Of a stretch of DNA of 61,642 nt, positions 1 through 7,865 are shown in pieces. Numbering within the stretch: position 1 is the stretch's first letter; each line of letters starts with the position of its first letter. Position numbers and translations under genes: made by a program. The stretch comes from Actinomycetes bacterium (GTDB taxonomy: Bacteria; Actinomycetota; Actinomycetes; Propionibacteriales; Propionibacteriaceae): NCBI GenBank assembly GCA_023436925.1, contig JAEZHJ010000035.1, positions 1 through 61,642 on the forward strand, in the 5' to 3' direction. The notes beneath the pieces are model-generated. The model was given only the letters and a program-made list of their open reading frames with translations. It ran no database searches and was not told the DNA's origin.

Positions 1-143
1 CCCTCTCCCCCGTCTGTGCGATACTGGACGCAGGTCGCGGTCGTCGCGACCCCGCATCGCACCTACACTCCGTGCCGCGCCGGCCTTCGCCGCTGCTGCG
101 CCGGACCTGGACCGTGGTGCCCCGTACTCCCAGAGAGTTTCTC

Positions 144-1616
144 TTGTCCCGAACCGATTCTGTTGTGCCGTCCTTTGCTGCCCTGGGCGTGCCCGCCCGG
201 CTGGCCGACTCCCTCGCCCACCGCGAGATCACCGCCCCCTTCCCGATCCAGGCGGCCACCCTTCCCGACACCCTCGCCGGCCGTGACGTCCTCGGACGCG
301 GCCGCACGGGGTCGGGCAAGACGCTCGCCTTCGCCCTGCCGCTGGTCGCCCGGCTGGCCAAGCTCACCCCCGGCAGCGAGGCCATCGCGGCCCGGTCCCG
401 CGCCGGCCATCCGCGGGGTCTCGTGCTGGCCCCCACCCGGGAACTGGCCAACCAGATCCTGGCGACCATCGCCCCACTGGCCCAGGCCGCCGGCCTCACC
501 GCCGCCACCATCTTCGGCGGGGTCAACCAGCGCCCCCAGGTGCAGCAGCTGCGCCGCGGCGTCGACATCATCGTGGCGACCCCCGGCCGCCTGGAAGACC
601 TGATGAGCCAGGGCGAGGCCCACCTGTCGGAGGTCGCGATCACCGTGATCGACGAGGCCGACCACATGGCCGACCTCGGCTTCCTGCCGGTGGTGACCCG
701 CATCCTGGGCGCCACCCCGACCGGGCAGCGGATGCTCTTCTCCGCCACTCTGGACAACGGCGTCGACCGCCTGGTCCGCCGCTTCCTGACCGACCCGGTC
801 CAGCACAGCACGGACAGCGAGCAGTCCCCCGTCGCGGCGATGACCCACCACGTCTTCCTGGTGGCCGACCCGGCCGGCAAGCGCGAGATCGTCCGCGTCC
901 TCGCCGGCGGCGAGGCCCGCCGGCTGCTGTTCACCCGCACCAAGCACCAGGCCCGCAAGCTCGCCCGCGAACTGACCGCCGACGGCATCCCGGCCGTCGA
1001 ACTGCACGGCAACCTCTCCCAGAACGCCCGCGAGCGTGGCCTGAAGGCCTTCGCCAGCGGGGAGGTCCGGGTCATGGTCGCCACCGACATCGCCGCCCGC
1101 GGCATCCACGTCGACGAGGTGGACCTGGTCGTCCACGTCGACCCGCCCGCGGAGCACAAGGCCTACCTGCACCGCTCCGGACGGACGGCACGCGCCGGAC
1201 ACGCCGGCGATGTGGCCACCCTCGTCCTGCCCGAGCAGCGGCGCGACTTCCAGGCTCTCGCGCGGGCCGCGCGGATCACCGTCCAGCCCGCCCCGGTCAC
1301 CGCCTCGGACCCGGCACTGCTCGCCCTGGTCGGCGACACCGCCGATCGGGTGGATCCGGCCACCGCCCCCACCGCCGCTGCCTCCCGGCCCACCGCGGGA
1401 GTCAACCACTCCGGCAGCAGGTCGCGCTCCTCGGGCACGACCCGCGGCTCGCGGCCCGCAGCCCCCCAGCAGGCTCGCCGTCCGCAAACAGCCCAAGCCT
1501 CCGGACGAGCCCGCGGCGCGGCGCCGGCCGGCAGCATTGGTGGTGCGGCGGCGCTGTCCGCCCAGGGATCCTCCCGTGGGTCGCGCCGTCGGCCCGTGCG
1601 GCGCTCAGGGCGCTGA
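144..1616 (+). CDS. DEAD-box ATP-dependent RNA helicase
   Basis: Superfamily 2 RNA helicase that would unwind RNA duplexes or remodel RNP using ATP, in the cytoplasm. In the 490-residue product the Walker A motif TGSGKT lies near residue 55-60, PTREL follows, DEAD is near 170-173, SAT near 200-202, and the C-terminal RecA domain ends with HRSGRTARAG. The last ~100 residues are low-complexity, rich in Ala, Arg, Ser and Pro, as in helicases with a basic RNA-binding tail. I chose the TTG at 144 because AGAGAG lies upstream of it and because a -10-like TACACT at 64-69 would place the transcript start after the alternative GTG at 72. A GTG a few codons further in is also possible. It faces the MarR gene end to end. 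Confidence 0.9.
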   Translation: MSRTDSVVPSFAALGVPARLADSLAHREITAPFPIQAATLPDTLAGRDVLGRGRTGSGKTLAFALPLVARLAKLTPGSEAIAARSRAGHPRGLVLAPTRELANQILATIAPLAQAAGLTAATIFGGVNQRPQVQQLRRGVDIIVATPGRLEDLMSQGEAHLSEVAITVIDEADHMADLGFLPVVTRILGATPTGQRMLFSATLDNGVDRLVRRFLTDPVQHSTDSEQSPVAAMTHHVFLVADPAGKREIVRVLAGGEARRLLFTRTKHQARKLARELTADGIPAVELHGNLSQNARERGLKAFASGEVRVMVATDIAARGIHVDEVDLVVHVDPPAEHKAYLHRSGRTARAGHAGDVATLVLPEQRRDFQALARAARITVQPAPVTASDPALLALVGDTADRVDPATAPTAAASRPTAGVNHSGSRSRSSGTTRGSRPAAPQQARRPQTAQASGRARGAAPAGSIGGAAALSAQGSSRGSRRRPVRRSGR

Positions 1617-1637
1617 CCAGGGCGGCCCCGGTGCGCC

Positions 1638-2120
1638 TCAGCGCACCATCACCTTGATGGCCTCGGTGGCGGCTCGCAGGTAGCGCTCGACGACCTCCAG
1701 CTCCTCCCGGGTGAACTGGGCGTCGAGCTCCTGCAGCCGCAGGAACATCGGCATCAGGTGACCCAGCACCTCCTCGCGCGCCGAGTCGGTGATCACCACC
1801 TGGGTGCGCCGTCCGTCGCTGGGATGCGGCACCCGTTCGGCATGGCCGCGTGCGCAGAGCCGGTCCACGATGCCCGAGCTCGCCGCCGACGTCACGCCGA
1901 GGTGATGCGACAGTTCGACCGGACCCCGCGGCGCATCGACCAGCAACTCCAGCGCACGCAACTCCGAGTGGCTGAGCTCCGCCTCCCGCGCCACAGACGC
2001 CGGCACCTTCTCGCCGACCATCAGCAACTCCCGCAGCGCGTCCAGCGCACCCGAAGGGCGCCACTGAGCGACGTGATCGGTGTGTGGCCAGGCAGCTGGC
2101 GCCGTACTTGCGTCCGTCAT
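1638..2120 (-). CDS. MarR-family transcriptional regulator
   Basis: A 160-residue winged-helix regulator with the usual MarR length. The recognition region reads ELSHHLGVTSAASSGIVDRL, followed by the wing with the family's typical DGRRTQVVIT stretch. MarR proteins act as dimers on palindromic sites and often sense small hydrophobic compounds. It is divergent from an MMPL exporter across a 76-base gap holding inverted repeats, so the likely role (inference) is repressor of itself and of the exporter. An AGGAGA ribosome site precedes the ATG at 2120. The ligand cannot be told from the sequence. Confidence 0.9.
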   Translation of the reverse strand: MTDASTAPAAWPHTDHVAQWRPSGALDALRELLMVGEKVPASVAREAELSHSELRALELLVDAPRGPVELSHHLGVTSAASSGIVDRLCARGHAERVPHPSDGRRTQVVITDSAREEVLGHLMPMFLRLQELDAQFTREELEVVERYLRAATEAIKVMVR

Positions 2121-2138
2121 CGCATTCTCCTAGACTCA

Positions 2139-2179
2139 CTAACCAAGTTAGCAATCTACTTACACATCTCGTTAGTAAC
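2139..2179. promoter_or_regulatory. Candidate MarR operators in the divergent promoter
   Basis: Two inverted repeats share the half-site GTTAG/CTAAC. The first is CTAAC-CAA-GTTAG at 2139-2151 and the second is GTTAGTAAC at 2171-2179. They lie between the MarR gene and the MMPL gene, where an autoregulated MarR repressor would bind. This is an AT-rich island in otherwise GC-rich DNA. Binding is inferred, not shown. Confidence 0.55.
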
Positions 2180-2196
2180 TCTATCAGGAGGACCGC

Positions 2197-4404
2197 ATGT
2201 CGATCCCCGAAGTCTTCATTCATCGAGGCCGTTCCTGGATCGTGGCGGTGCTCCTGATCCTGTTCGCCGGGACCATCATCGGGCTCGTCCCGGAGCAGGA
2301 GCGGGACGCCTCGCCGACCGACTCCCTCGCCGCCGGCTTCGACAGCACCACCGTGGTCGAGCTCTCCGACCGCTTCCCGTCCGACGAGGGCTCCGCCGCG
2401 CTCGTGCTCTACACCGCCAACAGCGGGACGCTCACCGAGGAACAGCTGGCGGCCGCCCGTGCCTCCCTTCTTGAGCGGATGCCCGCACCCGAGACGTCGG
2501 ACGGTGAGGCCGCCGGGCCGCCGGCCGGGATCCCGTCCGACGCCGAGGCGGGCTCCGCCCCCGGCGGGCCGCCGCCGGGCGTCCCCACCGACGGGCCGCC
2601 ACCCTTCCCGATCGTGAGCGAGGACGGCACCGCCGCCATCGGCTCGGTTCCAGTCGACGCCGAGACCAGCGAGGAGAACGCGGAGGCAATCGCGACCCTG
2701 CGCTCCGAGCTGACCCAGGAGGCCCCAGACGGCGTCACCGTGCAGGTCTCGGGCCCCGCAGCCATCCGGGCCGATCTCGGCGCGGTCTTCCAGGGCGCGA
2801 ACTTCCGCCTGCTCGCGGCCACCGCCGCCGTTGTCGCGCTGCTGCTGCTGCTCACCTACCGCAGCCCGATCCTGTGGCTGATCCCGCTCACCGTGGTGGG
2901 TCTGGCCGATCGGCTGGCGGCCATCGCCGCCACCCACACGCTGGCCTTCTTCGACGTGCCGTGGGACGACTCGACGATCGGGATCCTGTCCGTGCTGGTC
3001 TTCGGCGCCGGCACCAACTACGCCCTGCTCCTGATCTCCCGGTACCGCGACGAACTGCGAGCCACCCCCGACCGGTACCAGGCCATGGTCCGCGCCCTGC
3101 GGCATGCCGGCGAGGCGGTCATCACCAGCGCCACGACCGTCATCCTCGGCGTGCTCACCCTGCTGTTGTCGGTCTTCCCCGCGACCCGCGGGCTCGGCCT
3201 GGCCAGCGCGGTCGGCATCGTGATCGCCGCCGGCTACGCCCTGGTCGTGCTGCCCGCCGTCCTGGTGCTGTTCGGCCGGTGGATCTTCTGGCCGGTGGTC
3301 CCGCAGGTCGGCCAGGCCGCCCTCGCCGACGGCAGTCGCTCGGTGTGGGCCAGGGTCGGCGACCAGGTCGCCAAGCGACCGACGGCCTTCATCCTGGCCA
3401 CGCTGGCACTGCTCGCGGTGGCCAGCATGGGCCTGACGCGGATCGAGACCGGCCTGGCTCCGTCCGACCAGTTCCTGAAGAAGCCCGAGGCGATCGCCGC
3501 GCTCGACCGGCTCGCCGAGTCCTTCCCGGCCGGCACCTCGGACCCGCTCACCGTGATCACCACCGCCGACCCCGAGACAGTGGCCGACATCGCCGACTCG
3601 GTGCCCGGGGTCTCGTCGGCCACCATCGGGGACAGCGTCGACGACCTCACCAGGCTGCAGGTGGTCCTCGAACCCGAGCCGGGCAGCATGGAGGCCCAGC
3701 AGGCCGTCCGTGACCTGCGGGCCGCCCTGTCCAGCCTCCCCGACACCTGGGTGGGCGGCACGGAGGCCCAGGCGGTCGACTCCCGGGACGGCGCCGCGCA
3801 GGACCAGCGGACGGTGATCCCGCTCATCCTCGGGCTGGTGCTGGCCGTGCTGGCGCTGCTGCTGCGCTCGGTGGTGGCCCCGCTGATCCTGGTCTCCACG
3901 GTCGTGGCGACCTACCTGGCCGCGCTCGGCGCGTCCTGGCTGCTGTTCACCCAGGTGCTGGGCTTCGAGCGGCTGGACTCCTCGGTGCCGCTGCTCACCT
4001 TCCTGTTCCTGGTCGCGCTCGGCGTGGACTACAACATCTTCCTGGTTACCCGGGCCAGGGAGGAGTCCGCCCAGCACGGTGCCCGGCGCGGCATGCTGCG
4101 GGCGCTGACCGCGACCGGCGGGGTGATCACCAGCGCAGGCATTCTCCTGGCCGCGGTGTTCGCCGTGCTCGGGGTGCTGCCGCTGGTGGTGCTGGCCCAG
4201 ATCGGCGTGGTGATCGGCGTCGGCGTGCTGCTCGACACCCTGGTGGTGCGGACGGTGCTGGTGCCGGCGATCGCGATCCGGATGGGCGACGCCTTCTGGT
4301 GGCCGCGGCGTCCCGCCCGCCCGCGGCGTGCGATGGATGAGCCGCCCGCGCCTGACGCCGAGCCGGCGCGGGTGCTGGTCTCGGCTGGACAATCTCCCGT
4401 CTAG
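2197..4404 (+). CDS. MMPL-family (RND superfamily) transporter
   Basis: A 735-residue inner membrane protein with two repeated halves, each of one isolated transmembrane helix, a large extracytoplasmic loop and a five-helix bundle, about 12 helices in all. The first extracytoplasmic loop holds a Pro/Gly-rich stretch near residues 100-145. The two conserved charged-helix motifs are GAGTNYALLLISRYRDEL near 270, with Asn where many members have Asp, and GVDYNIFLVTRAREE near 608. Relatives use the proton gradient to export lipids, drugs or pigments. The start is fixed by AGGAGG at 2186-2191. Divergence from a MarR regulator suggests induction by an exported or toxic compound, but the substrate is unknown. 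A strong terminator follows. Confidence 0.9.
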   Translation: MSIPEVFIHRGRSWIVAVLLILFAGTIIGLVPEQERDASPTDSLAAGFDSTTVVELSDRFPSDEGSAALVLYTANSGTLTEEQLAAARASLLERMPAPETSDGEAAGPPAGIPSDAEAGSAPGGPPPGVPTDGPPPFPIVSEDGTAAIGSVPVDAETSEENAEAIATLRSELTQEAPDGVTVQVSGPAAIRADLGAVFQGANFRLLAATAAVVALLLLLTYRSPILWLIPLTVVGLADRLAAIAATHTLAFFDVPWDDSTIGILSVLVFGAGTNYALLLISRYRDELRATPDRYQAMVRALRHAGEAVITSATTVILGVLTLLLSVFPATRGLGLASAVGIVIAAGYALVVLPAVLVLFGRWIFWPVVPQVGQAALADGSRSVWARVGDQVAKRPTAFILATLALLAVASMGLTRIETGLAPSDQFLKKPEAIAALDRLAESFPAGTSDPLTVITTADPETVADIADSVPGVSSATIGDSVDDLTRLQVVLEPEPGSMEAQQAVRDLRAALSSLPDTWVGGTEAQAVDSRDGAAQDQRTVIPLILGLVLAVLALLLRSVVAPLILVSTVVATYLAALGASWLLFTQVLGFERLDSSVPLLTFLFLVALGVDYNIFLVTRAREESAQHGARRGMLRALTATGGVITSAGILLAAVFAVLGVLPLVVLAQIGVVIGVGVLLDTLVVRTVLVPAIAIRMGDAFWWPRRPARPRRAMDEPPAPDAEPARVLVSAGQSPV

Positions 4405-4416
4405 CAGCCGAGGAGC

Positions 4417-4458
4417 AAGGCCCGCGGCACCGATCTTCCGTCCGGTGCCGCGGGCCTT
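4417..4458 (+). terminator. Hairpin terminator after the MMPL gene
   Basis: A perfect 16-base-pair stem (AAGGCCCGCGGCACCG and its complement) with a 10-base loop starts 12 bases after the stop codon. There is no strong U-tract, as is common in high-GC actinobacteria. Confidence 0.75.
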
Positions 4459-4833
4459 CGCGCCTCTCCGCGTCGCGTCGAGTCGGCGCCAGATCGGAGG
4501 TGCGGGAGAGTCGTCCCCCTGTGCGGACGAACCGTCCCGCGCGGGTGCATGCTGGTCGGAGAACCACCCGCTGCGCCAGGAAGGTCGGCCGGGGACGAAG
4601 AGCCGATCGTTGCCGCCTCGCTCACCACCCGGACCGTCCACGCTGTGAGATCTCGGTGTCTCAGGCCTCGTCAGGGCGTGAATTGGGCATTCGAGACCGC
4701 CCAAATCTCAGTATGTGAGCCACGGTCTCGTTATGTGGCGTGGGTAGTTGCGTGCACCCCTCGTTCGGACAAGGCTTGTACTTGCAAGACCGGCAACGGA
4801 GCCGCTCCTTCAACGAACATGGAAGGCACGCTG
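4459..4833. other. Intergenic region upstream of the chelatase-like gene
   Basis: About 375 bases without a convincing gene. Open frames run through it but lack family resemblance or good starts. It contains an 11-mer, GGGACGAAGAG (4592-4602), that recurs twice in the element at 54926-55000, and a pair of direct repeats at 4706-4737 described separately. I looked for a cobalamin or siroheme-related riboswitch because of the downstream gene and did not see the conserved boxes. Confidence 0.5.
4706..4737. promoter_or_regulatory. Direct-repeat regulator sites, 20-base spacing
   Basis: The pattern TCTCnnTATGTG occurs at 4706-4717 and again at 4726-4737, exactly 20 bases apart, about two helical turns. 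The first copy is also part of an inverted repeat, CTCA-GTATG-TGAG (4707-4719). The pair lies about 100 bases before the chelatase-like gene and looks like tandem sites for one regulator. The regulator is unknown. Confidence 0.45.
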
Positions 4834-5634
4834 ATGACGGCTCCCGCACTCGTCGTGGTGTCCCGCGGCAGCTCTGACCCGCGAGTGGCACAGGTCACCC
4901 ATGAACTCCGCAAGGGCCTGCAGGCACTGCGTCCCGAGATCCCGGTACACGGCGCGTTTCTCGAGCAGTGCTCGCCGAGCGGCCCGCAGGTCGTTGCCCA
5001 GCTGGTCCGCCAGGGCGTGGAGGAGATCGTCTTCGTTCCGCTGCATCTGACCAACGCCATCGAGGCCGATCCCGAGATCGCAGCGATGGCCCAGCGGTGC
5101 CGCACCAACCACCCTGAGGTGCGCTTCGCGGTGTCGCGCCCGGTCGGTCCCGAGCTGAGCCTGCTCACCGTCCTCGACCAGCGGCTGCGGTCGGCGCTGT
5201 CGCACGCGCGTTGCCTTGAGCTCGACGGCCTCGTGCTCTCGACCGAGTCCTCCGGGGACGTCCGCGGCGGCGCCCTGCTCGCCCGCCGGGCCCGCCAGTG
5301 GTCGGCCCACCACCGCCTCCCCTGCCTGACGGCGGTCGCCGACGACTCCGGCCCCTCGGTCGCCCAGGCGATCATGGGGCTGCGTGCCCAGGGCCGCCGG
5401 CACATCGCGGTGGGCTCCTTCTTCCTCAGCCCTGACGCGGCCTACCAGGCCCAGGCCGACCTGGCCTACCGGTACGGCGCGGTCTCTGTGAGCGAGCCGA
5501 TCGGCGCGGCCCGCGAGGTGCTCGACCTGCTGCTCGCGCGCTACGCCTTCGCGGCGATGGATCTGCTCGACTTCGGCGTGGCCGAGGAGACCGAGGAGCC
5601 GGCGACCCCGCACCTCTCCGTCGTCGGCGCCTAG
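4834..5634 (+). CDS. Sirohydrochlorin chelatase-like (CbiX/SirB family) protein, active-site His missing
   Basis: A 266-residue protein with two class II chelatase-like halves. Family members insert Co2+ or Fe2+ into sirohydrochlorin for cobalamin or siroheme synthesis. The N-terminal strand-loop reads VVVSRGSSDPR, where active members read HGSRDP, so the metal-binding His is Arg11. The second His, normally in a PLFLGAGGHV-type loop, is replaced: the loop here reads PLHLTNAIEADP, with Glu77 at the expected place, although His71 is nearby. The protein may therefore be a non-catalytic relative or use another metal site. The ATG is fixed by GGAAGG at 4821-4826. An upstream in-frame ATG lies inside that ribosome site. 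It is a single-gene unit between two hairpins, with no siroheme genes next to it. Confidence 0.7.
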   Translation: MTAPALVVVSRGSSDPRVAQVTHELRKGLQALRPEIPVHGAFLEQCSPSGPQVVAQLVRQGVEEIVFVPLHLTNAIEADPEIAAMAQRCRTNHPEVRFAVSRPVGPELSLLTVLDQRLRSALSHARCLELDGLVLSTESSGDVRGGALLARRARQWSAHHRLPCLTAVADDSGPSVAQAIMGLRAQGRRHIAVGSFFLSPDAAYQAQADLAYRYGAVSVSEPIGAAREVLDLLLARYAFAAMDLLDFGVAEETEEPATPHLSVVGA

Positions 5635-5719
5635 GTTCGCCACCGCACGGCCCAGATTGGGGGCCGGCGCCGCAGAGTCCAGAGGCGGGCGAGGGCCAGC
5701 GCGACAAGCTCCCGGAAGC

Positions 5720-5756
5720 AGGCCCGGACATCCAGTAGTGGTCGGCGTCCGGGCCT
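5720..5756. terminator. Bidirectional terminator between chelatase-like gene and ppk2
   Basis: A 10-base-pair perfect stem, AGGCCCGGAC with GTCCGGGCCT and a 17-base loop, lies between the ends of two convergent genes and could serve both. Confidence 0.6.
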
Positions 5757-5769
5757 CCTCCCAACCCGC

Positions 5770-6669
5770 TCAGGCGCCGGCCAGACGCAGCTTCTCCGCC
5801 TCGACGTCATAGTCGGCCTTCGGCCAGTCGATGTCGAAGTCGGCCAGCGCCTCCCGGAGCAACTCGGCGACCGCCCAGTTGCGGTACCACTTGCGATCGG
5901 CCGGGATGACGTGCCACGGCGCGACCTCGGTGTTGCACTTCTCCAGCGCCGCCTCGTAGGCCTCCATGTAGGCCGGCCACTTGCTGCGGGCGTCCACGTC
6001 GCCGGGGTTGTACTTCCAGTGCTTGGTCGGGTCGTCGAGCCTGGCCTGCAGGCGCGCCTTCTGCTCCTCGAAGGACACGTTGAGCATGCACTTGATGATC
6101 CTGGTGCCGCTCTCGGCGACCTTCGCCTCGAACCGGTTCAGCTCGTCGTAACGCTTGCTCCAGACCTTCTCGGGCACGAGGCTGTCCACCCGGACCACCA
6201 GCACGTCCTCGTAGTGGGAGCGGTCGAAGATGCCGATCATGCCGCCGGTGGGCAGGGCACGACGGATCCGCCACAGGTAGTGGTGGCTGCGCTCCTCCTC
6301 GTTGGGCGCCTTGAACGACTTCAGCTGGACTCCCTGCGGGTCGACCAGCCCGATCGCGTGCCGGATCACGCCGCCCTTGCCGGAGGTGTCCATGCCCTGC
6401 AGCACCACCAGGACACTGCGGGCACTCTCCGGGTTCGTCCGGCCGTGGGCGTAGAGCCGCTCCTGCAGGTCGGACAGCTCGGGGCCGAGAGCCGCCAGCT
6501 GCGCCGGCGCGTCCTCCTTGCCCACCCCGGGGTAACCGGGAGTCGCCCGGGTGTCGTGGTCGGCCAGGGAGACCGGGCCGGCGGGCAACCGCAGCAACGA
6601 GCTCAGCGGAACGGACGGGCGTTCCGGGGCCGGGGCCGGGGACTTCTTCTGCTTCGACTTCTTCGCCAT
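5770..6669 (-). CDS. ppk2: Polyphosphate kinase 2 family phosphotransferase
   Basis: PPK2 enzymes move phosphate between polyphosphate and nucleotides (ADP/GDP or AMP, depending on subgroup). The 299-residue product has the Walker A sequence GMDTSGKGG near residues 92-100, the family segment GGMIGIFDRSHYEDVLVVRV holding the Walker B-like Asp and lid residues, and the C-terminal stretch APWHVIPADRKWYRNWAVAE. The N-terminus is Lys-rich for about 10 residues. The ATG at 6669 begins MAKKSKQKK; longer frames upstream lack support. The subgroup (ADP- or AMP-phosphorylating) cannot be settled by eye. It is divergent from ligC with a 71-base gap. Confidence 0.92.
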   Translation of the reverse strand: MAKKSKQKKSPAPAPERPSVPLSSLLRLPAGPVSLADHDTRATPGYPGVGKEDAPAQLAALGPELSDLQERLYAHGRTNPESARSVLVVLQGMDTSGKGGVIRHAIGLVDPQGVQLKSFKAPNEEERSHHYLWRIRRALPTGGMIGIFDRSHYEDVLVVRVDSLVPEKVWSKRYDELNRFEAKVAESGTRIIKCMLNVSFEEQKARLQARLDDPTKHWKYNPGDVDARSKWPAYMEAYEAALEKCNTEVAPWHVIPADRKWYRNWAVAELLREALADFDIDWPKADYDVEAEKLRLAGA

Positions 6670-6740
6670 GCTCGTAGTCTGCCGTTGTCGAGGTGCGGGT
6701 GGAAGGATGATGCGATGACGCACAGTTGCCCGGGTTCGCG

Positions 6741-7802
6741 ATGAGCCTGCCGGTACGCGCCCCGCTGGAGCCGATGCTGGCCCGTTCGGCGGCCACCATC
6801 CCGCCCGGAATGGCCTACGAGCCCAAGTGGGACGGCTTTCGCTGCCTGGTCTTCCGGGACTTCGACGAGGTGTCGCTGATCTCGCGCAATGGCCGCGACC
6901 TGACGGTGTACTTCCCCGAGGTCGTGGCCGCCCTGCTGGCCAATACGCCGCCGCGCTGCGTCCTGGACGGCGAACTGGTCGTGATCGCCGGCACCCGGCT
7001 GGACTTCGTCCGGCTGACCGAGCGGATCCACCCCGCCGCGAGCCGGGTGGAGATGCTGTCGCAGACCTGGCCGGCGTCCTTCGTCGCCTGGGACCTGCTC
7101 GCCCTGGACGACACCAGCCTGCTCGAGCTGCCGTTCACCGACCGCCGCGCCGCGCTGGAACGTGCCCTGGCCACCGCCGACCCGCCCGTCTACCTGACGC
7201 CGGTCACCACCGACCACGCCCTGGCCACCCGCTGGTTCGCCGAGTTCGAGGGGGCGGGGCTGGACGGGATCGTCGCCAAGCCGCTGGACGGCGCCTACCT
7301 GCCGGGCCAGCGGGCAATGGTGAAGATCAAGCACAAGCGCGAGGCGGACGTCGTGGTCGCCGGCTATCGGCTGCACAAGAACTCGACTCCCGAACGCCGG
7401 CTGCTCGGCTCACTCCAGCTGGGCCTGTACGACGACGCCGGGGTGCTGCACTTCGTCGGGGTCTCGGCTGCCTTCCCCGACGCGAGGCGGGCCGAGCTGG
7501 CCGGGCAACTCGGCGAGCTCGAACTGCCGCCCGGCGCCGACCATCCGTGGGCACCGGCGATGGAGGCGCACGGTCGCCGGCCGGGGGCGATCAGCCGGTG
7601 GAGCACCGAGTTGAAGGAGACCCACCTGATCGAGCCGAGCCTGGTCTGCACGGTGGGCTACGAGCACATGGAGGGCACCCGGTTCCGCAACACCACGCGC
7701 TTCCTGCGCTGGCGGCCCGACCGGGAGCCCACGTCGTGCACCTTCGACCAGCTGGAGGAGGTCGTCTCCTACGACCTGGACGAGATCCTGGGGCGCAGCT
7801 GA
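6741..7802 (+). CDS. ligC: ATP-dependent DNA ligase, LigC type
   Basis: Seals DNA nicks by adenylating a lysine with ATP. The 353-residue product contains the ligase core only: motif I EPKWDGFR with the nucleophilic Lys near residue 29, motif III FVAWDLLALD, motif IV DGIVAKP and motif V MVKIKHKRE, then an OB-fold domain. There is no nuclease or polymerase domain, which separates it from LigD. In mycobacteria LigC works with Prim-PolC in base-excision gap repair (established for that genus). Here a LigD-type polymerase gene is its convergent neighbour. I preferred the ATG at 6741 to an upstream TTG at 6726. Confidence 0.93.
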   Translation: MSLPVRAPLEPMLARSAATIPPGMAYEPKWDGFRCLVFRDFDEVSLISRNGRDLTVYFPEVVAALLANTPPRCVLDGELVVIAGTRLDFVRLTERIHPAASRVEMLSQTWPASFVAWDLLALDDTSLLELPFTDRRAALERALATADPPVYLTPVTTDHALATRWFAEFEGAGLDGIVAKPLDGAYLPGQRAMVKIKHKREADVVVAGYRLHKNSTPERRLLGSLQLGLYDDAGVLHFVGVSAAFPDARRAELAGQLGELELPPGADHPWAPAMEAHGRRPGAISRWSTELKETHLIEPSLVCTVGYEHMEGTRFRNTTRFLRWRPDREPTSCTFDQLEEVVSYDLDEILGRS

Positions 7803-7865
7803 CAACCCGACCCGCCCCTCTCGCGGCCGCCGGCGAGGTTGCCGTCCAGCCGGGAGTCGCCGGGT

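Noticed and set aside
1402..4704. 1100-codon open frame antisense to the MMPL gene
   Set aside because: Its product is low-complexity Gly/His/Gln/Arg-rich with no family resemblance. It is a shadow of GC-rich codon positions in the real gene.
4459..4833. Coding extension or riboswitch before the chelatase-like gene
   Set aside because: The upstream in-frame extension has no family match and lacks a ribosome site, while GGAAGG fits the ATG at 4834. No recognisable riboswitch core.
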